A DNA stretch of 43,189 bases, from positions 1-43,189 of the forward strand of contig NZ_JAAFYZ010000069.1 in the NCBI RefSeq assembly GCF_018274385.1, given 5' to 3'. Of this stretch, positions 42,876 to 43,189 are shown in pieces. The notes under the pieces are model-generated. The model was not told the DNA's origin, did not search any database, and worked only from the letters and a program-made list of their open reading frames with translations. The first letter of the stretch is position 1; the number at the start of each line of letters is the position of its first letter. The DNA comes from Catenulispora pinistramenti. GTDB lineage: Bacteria; Actinomycetota; Actinomycetes; Streptomycetales; Catenulisporaceae. Made by a program: the position numbers and the translations under genes.

Positions 42876-43066
42876 ATGATTGATTCCTGGGGGTACCGGC
42901 GCGAAACGACTGATCAGCGGCGCCTGACCGCCCCGGCCGGCCACCCGAAGCCAACCAGGCTGAGGGAGGCCGTCCGGGTCGCCCATGCTTGCTGCTGAGC
43001 CGTTTCGCAATTTCACGTGTCAGCGGCGGTTCCATATGCCGGAACCCCCAGGAATCAATCATCTAG
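42872..43066. mobile_element. 195-bp MITE-like element with 29-bp terminal inverted repeats
   Basis: Left end 42872-42900 and right end 43038-43066 are inverted copies with 28 of 29 bases matching. Both begin CTAGATGATTGATTCC and contain CCTGGGGG. Beyond the ends, similarity resumes at GCGAAACG (left 42901-42908, right inverted near 43008-43015) with about 29 extra bases on the right side. No gene is inside. The left end supplies the TAG stop of the serine hydrolase. CTAG at the outermost positions could be part of the repeats or a target duplication. It lies 63 bases before a transposase start. Confidence 0.75.
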
Positions 43067-43128
43067 AAGACTCATGAAAATCATGCGTTCTGACCTCGTC
43101 GGTTCTCCGGTGGGGTCAGACTGCTGTT

Positions 43129-43189
43129 ATGCAGGGTGAGTGGACTGGTGAGCTGGTCGGGGCGGATGTGTGGGAGACCTGTCGGGAGT
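43129..43189 (+). CDS. IS1182-type transposase, N-terminal fragment (window edge)
   Basis: The frame from ATG 43129 reads MQGEWTGELVGADVWETCRE to the window end. The opening 'MQGEW.GE' followed by an acidic helix is how I recall actinobacterial IS1182-family transposases starting. Only 20 residues are visible, so no catalytic residue can be checked. Upstream lies a CATGA-AAA-TCATG dyad (about 43073-43085) that may belong to the insertion-sequence end or its promoter. The call is tentative. Confidence 0.5.
   Translation, partial: MQGEWTGELVGADVWETCRE

Noticed and set aside
42805-43062. Minus-strand ORF beginning MIDSWGFRHMEPP
   Set aside because: It starts in the inverted-repeat end and then runs antisense into the serine hydrolase. 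No family is recognisable, and the same opening is found on the other end.

Overview
The window is GC-rich throughout, with NNG/NNC codon use, frequent GTG and TTG starts and many ATGA or GTGA gene overlaps. It carries actinobacterial hallmark families: a DUF5925 AAA ATPase, a DUF6295 protein, a complete paaABCDE operon and an M-box leader. It looks like chromosome of a filamentous actinomycete (Streptomyces or Catenulispora type). That placement is inference, not a database result. No rRNA, tRNA or CRISPR array was seen.

Layout. 1-5.1 kb: an AidB-type acyl-CoA dehydrogenase cut by the window edge, a YihY membrane protein, a free-standing RsgA-like OB domain and an extended flavohemoglobin. 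5.1-9.2 kb: the leftward phenylacetyl-CoA epoxidase operon paaABCDE with a PaaR-type operator on its promoter. 9.3-12.6 kb: a probable SUKH/Imm1-like immunity protein, convergent with a leftward GNAT-map-esterase operon. 12.8-15.1 kb: an M-box (Mg2+) riboswitch, a 27-codon leader ORF and an NRAMP-family transporter without the usual transition-metal ligands. 15.2-18.6 kb: a CPA1 antiporter, an anchored unknown protein and an anchored peptidoglycan-binding protein, all leftward. 18.8-24.4 kb: rightward genes for the DUF5925 ATPase, DUF6295 protein, GMC oxidoreductase, YidB, a divergent PRPP synthetase and a RibD/DHFR-like reductase. 24.5-26.6 kb: a dienelactone hydrolase, an RlmA-type rRNA methyltransferase and a small membrane protein.

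26.7-38.6 kb is one sugar-catabolic locus. iolB faces away from a GntR regulator. Then come a lipoprotein binding protein, two permeases, an ATPase, a CehA/McbA-type PHP hydrolase, an IolE-like TIM barrel, a Gfo/Idh/MocA dehydrogenase and a GH38 alpha-mannosidase, most of them overlapping by 1-4 bases. An alpha-mannosidase combined with three inositol-pathway families suggests uptake and breakdown of a mannosyl-inositol compound.

38.6-43.2 kb: a small basic protein, a UBP zinc-finger protein, a PAP2 phosphatase and a divergent TetR/serine-hydrolase pair with two mirrored 19-bp operators. It ends with a 195-bp element with terminal inverted repeats and the start of an IS1182-type transposase.

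A theme running across the window is short tandem duplications (8-18 bp units) placed at or just after stop codons in at least seven loci.
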